A stretch of 16,066 nucleotides of DNA, taken from NCBI GenBank assembly GCA_902782785.1, contig CACZOH010000212.1, forward strand, positions 1 through 16,066, read 5' to 3'. Shown here piece after piece: positions 7,467 to 14,717 of this stretch. Position 1 is the stretch's first letter. Every line of letters starts with the position of its first letter. Below the pieces are notes generated by a model. It was given only the letters and a program-made list of their open reading frames with translations, had not been told where the DNA came from and searched no databases. A program made the position numbers and the translations under genes. Source of the DNA: an uncultured Ruminococcus sp. Its GTDB lineage: Bacteria; Bacillota; Clostridia; Oscillospirales; CAG-272.

Positions 7467-7495
7467 AGAATACCACAAAACTGACAAAAAGTCAA
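7467..7495 (-). promoter_or_regulatory. Promoter of the receptor-kinase-regulator operon
   Basis: On the minus strand, TTGACT (complement of 7490-7495) and TATTCT (7467-7472) are separated by exactly 17 bp, a good sigma-A-type promoter. The predicted start lies near 7460, leaving a leader of about 25 nt. A small palindrome TGAC-N5-GTCA (7482-7494) overlaps the -35 and could be a control site. Confidence 0.7.
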
Positions 7496-7528
7496 CACTT
7501 TTGCAATCTTGTGTGCATAACTTAAATA

Positions 7529-7557
7529 TTGACAAATCACTATATTTGTGATATTAT
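7529..7557 (+). promoter_or_regulatory. Promoter of the regulator-ligase/rlmB operon
   Basis: TTGACA (7529-7534), a perfect -35 consensus, is followed after exactly 17 bp by TATTAT (7552-7557). The predicted start is near 7564, giving a leader of about 44 nt before the ATG at 7608. This is the strongest promoter in the window by consensus match. Confidence 0.8.
7532..7552. promoter_or_regulatory. Candidate operator in the -35/-10 spacer
   Basis: ACAAAT (7532-7537) and ATTTGT (7544-7549) form a perfect inverted repeat with a 6-bp spacer. An overlapping pair ATCAC (7536-7540) and GTGAT (7548-7552) is also perfect. Both sit in the promoter spacer, where a bound repressor would block RNA polymerase. 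The first gene of the operon carries its own helix-turn-helix domain, so self-regulation is a reasonable inference. Confidence 0.45.
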
Positions 7558-7607
7558 AAACAATGTAATATTATATATTGCCGTATCATACGGGGAAAAA
7601 GGTAAAA

Positions 7608-9881
7608 ATGGAAAAAACAGATCTGAAAACTCAATTGAAGGAGGTCGCCCAGAGAATAAAGACTCTGCGCGAGATAATGGGCATCTCCGAAGCCGATATG
7701 GCGGAGCTTACAGACACCTCGCTTGACGAATACAAAAGCTTTGAATCGGGTACAAAGGACTTCAGCTTTACTTTCATCTATAAATGTGCAAATCATCTTC
7801 ACGTCGACCCGACGGACCTCATCCGCGGCGAGAGCCCCACGCTGTCCAACTATTCTCTCACGAGAGCCGGAGAGGGCTTGCCGATAACGCGACGCAAGGG
7901 CTTTAAATACATAAATATGGCGCCGCTTTTCAAGCAGAAGACGGCGGAACCGTTCTTCGTTGAGATGCCTTACAGCAAGGCGGACGCGGAGGGTGAAATA
8001 CGCACCTCCACGCACGAGGGACAGGAATTTGACGTAATGCTTACCGGTCAGATGAAATTCCGCATAGGAAATCACTATGAGATCCTGAATCCCGGCGACA
8101 GCATATATTACAACTCCGCAAACCCGCACGGTATGGTCGCGCTGTCCGAAGAAGGCGCGACGTTCTACGCCATAATTCTGAAAAAGAACGAGTCGGCGGA
8201 GCCCGATAAATTTGAAAAGATAGTCACGGAAAGGCGCGCGAGAAGTTATGAATGCCCCGCCGCCGCGAAATTCATAGACACGCAGACTGATAAAGAGGGT
8301 ATTTTAAGCGGGATATCGTTCAAGAACGAGGACAAATTCAACTTTGCCTTCGATATAGTCGACGCCATAGCCGACAGGACGCCGGACAAGCTTGCCATGC
8401 TTCACCTCTCGTCCGATAAAACGGAGCGCCGCTTTACCTTCTCCGATATAAAGCGCGGCTCCGCGCGGGCGGCGAATTATCTCCTCTCGCTCGGCATCAG
8501 AAAAGGAGATACGGTGATGCTCGTTATGAAGCGTCACTATGAATTCTGGTTTGCGCTGACAGCCATCCACAAAATAGGCGCGATAGCCATACCCGCGACA
8601 AATCAGCTGATGAAGCATGATTTTGAATACCGCTTCAAAGCCGCGGACGTAAAGGCTGTAATCTGCACGGGCGACGGAGATACGGCGGAGCAGGCGGAGC
8701 TTGCAGCCGCGGGCTTCCCCGGACTTATAAAGATAATGACGCACGGAAAACGCGACGGCTGGCTTGATTTCGACTCATATAAAGAATTCTCAGACGTATA
8801 CGAAAGAACGAAAGACACGCCCTGCGGCTTCGACCCGATGCTGATGTTCTTCACCTCCGGCACAACGGGATATCCGAAGATAGCGATGCACGATTACCGT
8901 TATGCGTTAGGTCACTACATAACCGCAAAATACTGGCACAACGTAAATCCGGACGGACTTCACTTCACAATATCCGACACGGGCTGGGGCAAAGCGCTCT
9001 GGGGCAAATACTACGGGCAGTGGATGTCGGAGGCGCCGATATTCACGTACGATTTCGACCGCTTCCACGCGGACGATATACTTCCGCTCTTTGCAAAATA
9101 TCATATAACAACGTTCTGCGCGCCGCCCACGATGTTCAGGTTCTTTATAAAAGAGGATCTGTCAAAGTACGATCTGTCGTCGCTTGAGTATTCCACGACG
9201 GCGGGCGAGGCGCTGAACCCCGAGGTGTTCGAGCAGTGGAAACGCGCGACGGGACTCAACATTATGGAGGGCTTCGGTCAGACGGAAACTACGCTGTCCG
9301 TCTGCAATCTCGTCGGCACGACGCCGAGAGTCGGCGCCATGGGACGTCCGAGCCCGCTGTACGACGTCGACGTCATAAACGAGGAGGGACAGAGCGTTCC
9401 TATAGGCGAGACGGGCGAGATAGTGATAAAGCTTGACAAGGGTCGTCCCTGCGGTCTGTTCATGGGCTACTACAAGGACAAGGAAAAGACGGACGCCGCG
9501 TTTGAGGGCGGCGTGTACCACACGGGCGACACCGCGTGGCGCGATGAAAACGGGTATCTCTGGTACGTGGGAAGGACGGACGACGTCATAAAGTCCTCCG
9601 GCTACAGAATAGGTCCGTTTGAGATAGAAAGCGTTATAATGGAGCTTCCCTACGTTCTTGAATGCGGCGTGACCGCAGTTCCGGACGAGATACGCGGGCA
9701 GATAATCAAAGCCGTGGTCGTTCTCGTAAAGGGCAAGGAAGGCACGGAGGAGCTTAAGAAGGAAATACAGAAATACGTTAAAGAGCATACGGCTCCGTAC
9801 AAATACCCGAGGATCGTGGAATTCCGCGATACGCTTCCCAAGACCATAAGCGGAAAGATAATCAGAAACAAGCTCCGTTAG
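7608..9881 (+). CDS. XRE HTH-cupin-acyl-CoA synthetase fusion protein
   Basis: The 757-residue product joins three modules. Residues about 13-70 form an XRE/Cro-type helix-turn-helix (VAQRIKTLREIMGISEADMA). About 110-195 form a cupin with THEGQEFDVMLTG and NPGDSIYYNS. About 240-757 form an ANL-superfamily adenylating enzyme closest to medium-chain acyl-CoA synthetases: P-loop MFFTSGTTGYPK (413-424), GFGQTETT (555-562), YHTGD (637-641), the hinge-region GRTDDVIKSSGYRIG, and PKTISGKIIR with catalytic Lys750. All core motifs are intact, so it should form an acyl-adenylate from a carboxylic acid and ATP and transfer it to CoA; the acid is unknown. XRE-cupin regulators are normally separate 180-residue proteins. 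ATG 7608 follows AAAAAGG (7596-7602); the frame extends to a TTG at 7578, which has no binding site. Confidence 0.9.
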   Translation: MEKTDLKTQLKEVAQRIKTLREIMGISEADMAELTDTSLDEYKSFESGTKDFSFTFIYKCANHLHVDPTDLIRGESPTLSNYSLTRAGEGLPITRRKGFKYINMAPLFKQKTAEPFFVEMPYSKADAEGEIRTSTHEGQEFDVMLTGQMKFRIGNHYEILNPGDSIYYNSANPHGMVALSEEGATFYAIILKKNESAEPDKFEKIVTERRARSYECPAAAKFIDTQTDKEGILSGISFKNEDKFNFAFDIVDAIADRTPDKLAMLHLSSDKTERRFTFSDIKRGSARAANYLLSLGIRKGDTVMLVMKRHYEFWFALTAIHKIGAIAIPATNQLMKHDFEYRFKAADVKAVICTGDGDTAEQAELAAAGFPGLIKIMTHGKRDGWLDFDSYKEFSDVYERTKDTPCGFDPMLMFFTSGTTGYPKIAMHDYRYALGHYITAKYWHNVNPDGLHFTISDTGWGKALWGKYYGQWMSEAPIFTYDFDRFHADDILPLFAKYHITTFCAPPTMFRFFIKEDLSKYDLSSLEYSTTAGEALNPEVFEQWKRATGLNIMEGFGQTETTLSVCNLVGTTPRVGAMGRPSPLYDVDVINEEGQSVPIGETGEIVIKLDKGRPCGLFMGYYKDKEKTDAAFEGGVYHTGDTAWRDENGYLWYVGRTDDVIKSSGYRIGPFEIESVIMELPYVLECGVTAVPDEIRGQIIKAVVVLVKGKEGTEELKKEIQKYVKEHTAPYKYPRIVEFRDTLPKTISGKIIRNKLR

Positions 9882-9895
9882 AAAAGAGGAAGTAA

Positions 9896-10660
9896 ATGAA
9901 CGATAAAAGACAGTATGACGCGCCGCCCGAAAATCTGATATACGGCAGAAACGCCGTATCGGAGCTGTTGAAAAGCGGCAGGGATATAGACAAGATACTT
10001 TTACAGAAGGGACAGAGAGAAGGCTCCATAACGACGATAGCCGCCCTTGCGATAAAAAACGGGATAACCGTCGTGGAGGTGGAAAAGCAGAAGCTTGACA
10101 GACTTTGCGCAGGCGGCGTCCATCAGGGCGTATGCGCGTACGCGTCGGCGGCTGAATACGCGGAGCTTGACGATCTTTTCAAAGCCGCGGAGGAAAAGGG
10201 TGAGGAACCGTTTTTCGCGATAGCGGACGGGATAGAGGATCCGCATAATTTAGGCGCTCTGCTCCGCTGCTGTGAGTGCGCGGGCGTACACGGGCTTATA
10301 ATACCGAAGCGCCGTTCGGCGACGCTCGGCGCCGCGGCAGCAAAAGCGTCCGCCGGCGCTCTGGCGTACGTCCCGGTCGTCAGGGTATCCAATATCGCCG
10401 CTACCGTAAAAGAGCTCAAGGAGCGCGGCGTCTGGTGTTACGCGGCGGAAGCCGGCGGTCAAAGCATATATGAAACGCCGCTTGACCGCGCGTCCGCTTT
10501 CGTTTTCGGCTCCGAGGGCGACGGAGTTTCAAGAATTGTAAGAGAAAATTGTGATTACACGGTGAGCATACCCATGTTCGGCAGAATAAACTCGCTTAAC
10601 GTATCGTGCGCCGCCTCCGTTATACTCTCTTACGCCTCAAAAGTAAAACATTCCTTGTAA
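9896..10660 (+). CDS. rlmB: 23S rRNA 2'-O-methyltransferase RlmB/TrmH family
   Basis: The 254-residue product is a SpoU/TrmH-type methyltransferase with a trefoil-knot fold. Residues 12-85 are the small RNA-binding substrate domain (NLIYGRNAVSELL near the start). The catalytic domain shows motif 1 DGIEDPHNLGALLR (111-124), motif 2 FVFGSEGDGVS (202-212) and motif 3 IPMFGRINSLNVSCAAS (225-241), which bind S-adenosylmethionine and include the catalytic Arg and Asn. RlmB methylates the 2'-OH of a guanosine in the ribosomal P-loop region (G2251 in E. coli); the site in this organism is inferred. Length and motifs are typical. GAGGA (9886-9890) precedes the ATG, and the 14-nt gap to the upstream gene indicates co-transcription from the promoter at 7529. 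Confidence 0.9.
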   Translation: MNDKRQYDAPPENLIYGRNAVSELLKSGRDIDKILLQKGQREGSITTIAALAIKNGITVVEVEKQKLDRLCAGGVHQGVCAYASAAEYAELDDLFKAAEEKGEEPFFAIADGIEDPHNLGALLRCCECAGVHGLIIPKRRSATLGAAAAKASAGALAYVPVVRVSNIAATVKELKERGVWCYAAEAGGQSIYETPLDRASAFVFGSEGDGVSRIVRENCDYTVSIPMFGRINSLNVSCAASVILSYASKVKHSL

Positions 10661-10676
10661 GAAAGGCAGGTCTCAC

Positions 10677-13478
10677 ATGGAAAACAAGAATAAAAAAGAT
10701 ATGTCGGTAGACGATCTCGTCAAACAGCTCAAGCTCGTGCTTGACATAGACGAGGATGACGACGGAAAACCGACGGACGTTCCCGAGGATGAAATAACAG
10801 CCGATATCGAAACGGAAGATGAGGAACCGTCCGAGCCGATGACCGCGGAAAAAGCGGAAACGATATCCGACAAGGTCAAACTCCTCGACCAGTTTTTCGA
10901 GGAGGAGGAAAACAAAAAGAATAAAAAGAAAAACCGCTCCAAAGTACGCGAGCCGAAGGAAAAGAAGAAAAAGAAAAAACAGGACGACGACGATCTTATC
11001 CTCAAGACCTTCGAGGGCGAAAAGGACGATGACGGCGATATCAAAAAAGATCAGCTCAGCTCGTTTGCGGACGAAATAAGCGATATGTTCTCCGATCCCG
11101 ATGAGGACGCGACGAAAGCCGTACCGGAGATCAGGCAGGAAAAGCCGGAAGAAAAAGCGCCGGAAAAGAAAGAAGAGACAAAAACGCCCGATATCGACAG
11201 CGTTATGGCGCCCGTGATAGCGGCGATCAGAAATAAAGACTCAAAGGAAAAGACGGAAGAAAAACCGGAAGAAAAGCCGGCAGACGAGGCGCCGGATTTC
11301 CGTACCGAGATCATAACGGAAGACGACGATATAAAGACGTTTGACGAAAAAGCCGGAGTGGACGAAGAAGACGAAGAAATAAGCCCGTTCGTCACAGACG
11401 CAGCTGAGCCGGAAAATGACGGCGGCGACGGGGACGACGGTATGACAAAGCAGTTTTCATCTCCCGCCGCAAAGACAGAGGAAGCGACCGTCGTGCTCGA
11501 ACGTGAGGATAAATACGACGAATCGCCCTCGATCGTGGAAGAGACAAACGATATAGACGATTTCAACGTATTCTTTGAGGATATACACCCGGAAAAAACG
11601 GACGGGTATACCGTCTCCGAGGAGGCGATAATGGACGCCTTCGGCGAGAGGCAGGAGACGCCCGAGAAAAACCCCGTAAAGAACAGAAACGATCTGTCCG
11701 TTTCAAGCATCGAGGAGGAGCCCGAGCCGGAAGAGGAGGAACAGAAGGCCGCCGCCGCGGGCTACGACGAGTTTACGTCGTACGATCAGAGAAAAACGTT
11801 TCTTGACGGCTTCAAAAAGAAATTCGTTTCTCTCAGGTTCTCAATGATACTGTCGTCCGTATTTGCGGCGCTCGTGCTGATATACGAATGTCTGTCGTTT
11901 GCGGGAGACAAATTCCCGCGGTTCTGCTCACCCGCGGAAAACCCGTCGGTATTCATACTCATAGATCTGCAGCTGTTTGCGATCTGCGCGATATTCGCGG
12001 TAAATTACGTGATAACGGGCATAAAGGGCTTGTTCTCCGGAAAAGCCAACATATGCTCGCTCGGAGCGCTCTCCGTTATTATCACGTTCGTTTACGGCAT
12101 AATCTCCGCAATAACGGCAAAACCGGTCCTGCATCCGGTTATGTCCGCATCCGCGCTCTGCGTGGTGCTTATGCTCGCGGCGGAATACAGATGCGTCAAG
12201 CGCGATACGCTCAATTTCAGGATCATATCCGGCGGTTCCGCAAAGCCGAAATTCGTGTTTGAAACGTATACCCCGGGCAAGAACTCGCCCGAGGAAAAAG
12301 AGTTTTACGATTATATACCCGAAAACGCATCCATGCTGCGCGTATCAAAAACAGGATTTGTGCGCGGCTTTGTAACGTCAAATCTCAAAAACTCCGCGTC
12401 AAAGGGATACATAAATCTTATGTTCCCGGTTATAGCGCTCATATTCGCCGCGGTGCTTGCGATAGTCCTTATCTGGAAAAAGGATATGTCCTCCGCGGTC
12501 AACGCCGCATATACGGCTTCTGCGTTATGTATGCCCGCGGCGGTATTCACCGCGGTGACGCTTCCGTCGTTTTCGGGCGCCAAAAAAACGTATTCCGACG
12601 ACAGCTGCGTCGTGAGCGAGGCGGCGGCTGAGCAGTACGCGGACGCTTCCGTCGTAACGTTTGAGGACAGCGACGTTTTTCCGCCGTCACTTGACAAAAT
12701 AACGTCCGTAAGACTTTACAACGACAGCAGGATGGACCATATAATGTATACCCTGACAAGCCTTTTCAGAAAAATAGGCGGACCGCTTCTCACGATATGT
12801 GAAAACGCGGCAAAGGAATACAAGGAGTTTTCTTCAAACGTCTCCATTGACAACGCGGTGGAAGGCGGCATTGAGGCGACGGTAGACGGACAGAAGGTGT
12901 TCCTTGGCTCCGCGCTCTATATGGGAAGCAAGCTCGACCCGAAATACCGCACTGACGACAGACAGTATGAGGGCAACGAAAAGAGCCGCATAATGTATAT
13001 GATAATAAACGACGTTGTGGCGGCGAAATTCTATATAGAATACGAGATGGACAAGGATTTCGTATCCGATATCAAACAGCTCTCTACCTCGACGCGCTGC
13101 GTCGCCATAAGAACGCTCGACCCGAATATAGATTCCAGGCTTATAAGAAGCTATCTCGACACGGACATATATCACTGCAAGATCATGCGCACGAGAGAAA
13201 ACGAGCGCAGGACAAAGGTAAGCAAGAGCAGCCGCGGAGCGGTCGTTTCGAGAAACAGCATAAAAGCGCTTCTCCGTTCTCTGCTTCTGTGCGACAAAAT
13301 GGTGTATTCTTCAAAAATAAATATGATAATATGCTTTTTGTCCGTAATAATAGGTCTTATATTCAGCGCGTTTATGATATTCACGCAGACGTTTGACACC
13401 ATAAACGTACTGCACGTTCTGGGATATCAGCTTCTTCTCTGCGCCGTGATACGGCTTGTGACAAAAATAAACATTTAA
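10677..13478 (+). CDS. P-type ATPase-like pseudoenzyme with long acidic N-terminus
   Basis: The 933-residue product begins with about 380 residues of acidic and lysine-rich low-complexity sequence, probably disordered and cytoplasmic. The rest follows the order of a P1B-type ATPase: TM pairs at about 388-408/424-447 and 459-481/485-502, a short A-domain-like loop, TM pair 579-600/607-630, a large cytoplasmic domain 631-878 and a last TM pair 880-902/907-930. M4 carries ALCMP where metal pumps have CPC. SEAAAEQYADASVVTF aligns with the strand before the phosphorylation site, but FEDSDVF replaces DKTGT. GGPLLTICENAAKE matches the SEHPLA helix without its histidine. EGGIEATVDGQKVFLG matches the nucleotide-domain GxG region, RTLDPN replaces TGDN, and GDGxND is missing. 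I infer a membrane protein that has lost ATP hydrolysis. AAAGGCAGG (10662-10670) precedes the ATG; the gap to rlmB is 16 nt. Confidence 0.8.
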   Translation: MENKNKKDMSVDDLVKQLKLVLDIDEDDDGKPTDVPEDEITADIETEDEEPSEPMTAEKAETISDKVKLLDQFFEEEENKKNKKKNRSKVREPKEKKKKKKQDDDDLILKTFEGEKDDDGDIKKDQLSSFADEISDMFSDPDEDATKAVPEIRQEKPEEKAPEKKEETKTPDIDSVMAPVIAAIRNKDSKEKTEEKPEEKPADEAPDFRTEIITEDDDIKTFDEKAGVDEEDEEISPFVTDAAEPENDGGDGDDGMTKQFSSPAAKTEEATVVLEREDKYDESPSIVEETNDIDDFNVFFEDIHPEKTDGYTVSEEAIMDAFGERQETPEKNPVKNRNDLSVSSIEEEPEPEEEEQKAAAAGYDEFTSYDQRKTFLDGFKKKFVSLRFSMILSSVFAALVLIYECLSFAGDKFPRFCSPAENPSVFILIDLQLFAICAIFAVNYVITGIKGLFSGKANICSLGALSVIITFVYGIISAITAKPVLHPVMSASALCVVLMLAAEYRCVKRDTLNFRIISGGSAKPKFVFETYTPGKNSPEEKEFYDYIPENASMLRVSKTGFVRGFVTSNLKNSASKGYINLMFPVIALIFAAVLAIVLIWKKDMSSAVNAAYTASALCMPAAVFTAVTLPSFSGAKKTYSDDSCVVSEAAAEQYADASVVTFEDSDVFPPSLDKITSVRLYNDSRMDHIMYTLTSLFRKIGGPLLTICENAAKEYKEFSSNVSIDNAVEGGIEATVDGQKVFLGSALYMGSKLDPKYRTDDRQYEGNEKSRIMYMIINDVVAAKFYIEYEMDKDFVSDIKQLSTSTRCVAIRTLDPNIDSRLIRSYLDTDIYHCKIMRTRENERRTKVSKSSRGAVVSRNSIKALLRSLLLCDKMVYSSKINMIICFLSVIIGLIFSAFMIFTQTFDTINVLHVLGYQLLLCAVIRLVTKINI

Positions 13479-13483
13479 TAAAA

Positions 13484-13526
13484 AAGGTGCTGTCTGACCG
13501 CAAAGGTCAGACAGCACCTTATATCG
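13484..13526. terminator. Perfect 16-bp hairpin, bidirectional terminator
   Basis: AAGGTGCTGTCTGACC (13484-13499) pairs without mismatch with 13505-13520 around a 5-nt loop GCAAA. On the minus strand it is followed by six Ts, a strong terminator for the marR-type gene. On the plus strand it is followed only by TTATAT, so it is weaker for the upstream operon. Confidence 0.88.
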
Positions 13527-13527
13527 C

Positions 13528-13941
13528 TTATTTTATATCATTGATTTTGTCGCCTACCTGCGTAAGATATCTTGTGCAGAGCTCTATCAGCGCGTTTCTG
13601 TCTTCCTCGTCCCAGCCCGTAAGGACTTCGTTTTCGATATCCATTACCTTTTTTACGGTCTGCTCGGAAAACTCAGCGCCCTTTTTCGTAAGCGTCACGG
13701 TCTTTTCCGGATTGCGCGCCACCGTTATGCACTCAAAAGACAAAAGCTTGTTCAGCGCGTTTGAAAGCGACATACGCGTAAGTCCCGATTTTTTGTACAA
13801 CTCCCCTTTTCCGCAGGAGCCTCCGTTCTGACAGAGTATGTACAGCGTTATGTGTTCCGCGTCGGTCAGACCCATGCGAAGCGTCGCCTCGTGGTACATA
13901 GTGTACATCCTGCTCAATAACGTTGCAATTCCCAAAACCAT
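13528..13941 (-). CDS. MarR-family transcriptional regulator
   Basis: The 137-residue product matches the size and layout of MarR regulators, which bind palindromic DNA as dimers and are released by small ligands. The winged helix lies about residues 27-100: LTDAEHITLYILCQNGG, then KGELYKKSGLTRMSLSNALNKL as helix-turn-helix, and ITVARNPEKTVTLTKKG as the beta wing. Terminal helices would form the dimer interface. The ATG at 13941 follows GGGGG (complement of 13949-13953) at 7 nt, an imperfect but usable binding site. It is divergent from the epimerase-glycosidase operon, and a palindrome overlaps its likely promoter, so it probably controls itself and perhaps the divergent genes. The ligand is unknown. 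Confidence 0.9.
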   Translation of the reverse strand: MVLGIATLLSRMYTMYHEATLRMGLTDAEHITLYILCQNGGSCGKGELYKKSGLTRMSLSNALNKLLSFECITVARNPEKTVTLTKKGAEFSEQTVKKVMDIENEVLTGWDEEDRNALIELCTRYLTQVGDKINDIK

Positions 13942-13972
13942 TTTTTTACCCCCGATGATACTTGCTGACTCT

Positions 13973-13985
13973 GTTTATTATAAAC
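13973..13985. promoter_or_regulatory. Perfect palindrome overlapping the marR -10 (candidate operator)
   Basis: GTTTAT (13973-13978), a central T, and ATAAAC (13980-13985) form a perfect 6-1-6 inverted repeat about 32 bp upstream of the marR start codon. It contains a minus-strand TATAAT (complement of 13977-13982), the likely -10. The matching -35 (TAGAAA at 18 bp) is poor. Its position fits autorepression. Confidence 0.5.
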
Positions 13986-14023
13986 CTTTGAATAAAGTTT
14001 TTTCTACCGTTTTTTTTTAATAA

Positions 14024-14040
14024 TATAATGTTTTTATAAT
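14024..14040 (+). promoter_or_regulatory. Candidate -10 elements for the epimerase operon
   Basis: Two TATAAT hexamers occur at 14024-14029 and 14035-14040, in a very AT-rich stretch after a run of nine Ts. Either would place the transcription start 20-35 nt before the ATG at 14070. No convincing -35 hexamer is found at the correct distance, so an activator or the A/T tract may compensate. Confidence 0.4.
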
Positions 14041-14069
14041 AATTCTTTATGAGATACGAGGTCTGTAAA

Positions 14070-14717
14070 ATGAAAACCGTAATATGCCCGTCGCTTATGT
14101 GCGCGGATCAGCTGCGGCTGTATGACGAGATAAACGCGCTGATGACCGCAGGCGCGGATATGCTGCACATAGACGTTATGGACGGCGAATTTGTGCCGAA
14201 CATACAGATAGGGACCGAGACCGTAAAGGCGATAAAGCGTGAATTTGATATTCCGCTCGATCTTCATCTGATGATAAATTCGCCCGAGAGAAAGCTCGGT
14301 TACTTCGATTTCGGAGAAGGCGACTGCGTGAGCGTCCATTACGAGACGACGCCGCACCCGGCGCGCGCCGCGCAGCAGATACGGGAGACCGGCGCAAAAG
14401 CCCTGCTCGCGCTCAATCCCGCGACGCCTCTTTCCGTGATATCCGACGTGGTAAGCTGTTTTGACGGAGTGCTTATAATGGCGGTGAACCCCGGTTATTC
14501 GGGACAAAAGCTGATTCCGGAAACGCTTTTAAAGATAAAGGCGGCGAAAACGCTTCTTCCGGACGGATATCTGATAGAGGCTGACGGAAACGTCAGCTTT
14601 GATAACGCCGGAGTAATGGTAAAAAACGGCGCGAATATGCTTGTCTGCGGAAGCTCAAGCGTGTTTTCGCACGAATCAGACTATAAAACCTCAATAGAAA
14701 GGCTTAAAAATCTATGA
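14070..14717 (+). CDS. Ribulose-phosphate 3-epimerase family sugar-phosphate epimerase
   Basis: The 215-residue product is a TIM barrel of the ribulose-phosphate 3-epimerase family, which inverts C3 of ketose phosphates in the pentose phosphate or related pathways. Visible motifs are ICPSLMCAD, LHIDVMDGEFVPN (metal ligands His33, Asp35), DLHLMINSP (His66), SVHYET, NPATPL, AVNPGYSGQKLIP (phosphate-binding region) and EADGNVS with Asp172. The metal and acid-base residues are present. EADGNVS replaces the standard EVDGGI, and overall divergence means a paralogue with another substrate, such as an allulose-6-phosphate epimerase-like enzyme, is possible. ATG 14070 is chosen over 14049 because it has GAGG (14058-14061) at 8 nt and gives the usual family N-terminus. 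Its stop overlaps the glycosidase start (ATGA), suggesting a joint role in catabolism of a released sugar. Confidence 0.82.
   Translation: MKTVICPSLMCADQLRLYDEINALMTAGADMLHIDVMDGEFVPNIQIGTETVKAIKREFDIPLDLHLMINSPERKLGYFDFGEGDCVSVHYETTPHPARAAQQIRETGAKALLALNPATPLSVISDVVSCFDGVLIMAVNPGYSGQKLIPETLLKIKAAKTLLPDGYLIEADGNVSFDNAGVMVKNGANMLVCGSSSVFSHESDYKTSIERLKNL

Noticed and set aside
6950..7540. 196-codon minus-strand open frame across the divergent promoter region
   Set aside because: It overlaps the receptor gene in another frame and runs through the promoter; its product lacks any recognisable domain.
7578..7607. TTG start for the HTH-cupin-ligase protein
   Set aside because: It lies only about 14 nt after the predicted transcription start and has no ribosome binding site; ATG 7608 has one.
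11051..11710. 219-codon minus-strand open frame, serine-rich
   Set aside because: It is the antisense of the Glu/Asp/Lys-rich region of the ATPase-like protein, which naturally reads as Ser/Phe-rich. There are no initiation signals.
10677..13478. Annotation as a functional heavy-metal P-type ATPase
   Set aside because: The phosphorylation DKTGT and hinge GDGxND motifs are absent, so active transport by ATP hydrolysis is not supported.
13484..13520. The perfect 16-bp inverted repeat as an attachment site or small RNA
   Set aside because: Its position between convergent genes, its short loop and the T run on the minus strand are fully explained by a bidirectional terminator.
14049..14069. Earlier ATG for the epimerase
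   Set aside because: It has no Shine-Dalgarno sequence and lies close to the -10 candidates; ATG 14070 has GAGG at 8 nt and gives the family-typical N-terminus.
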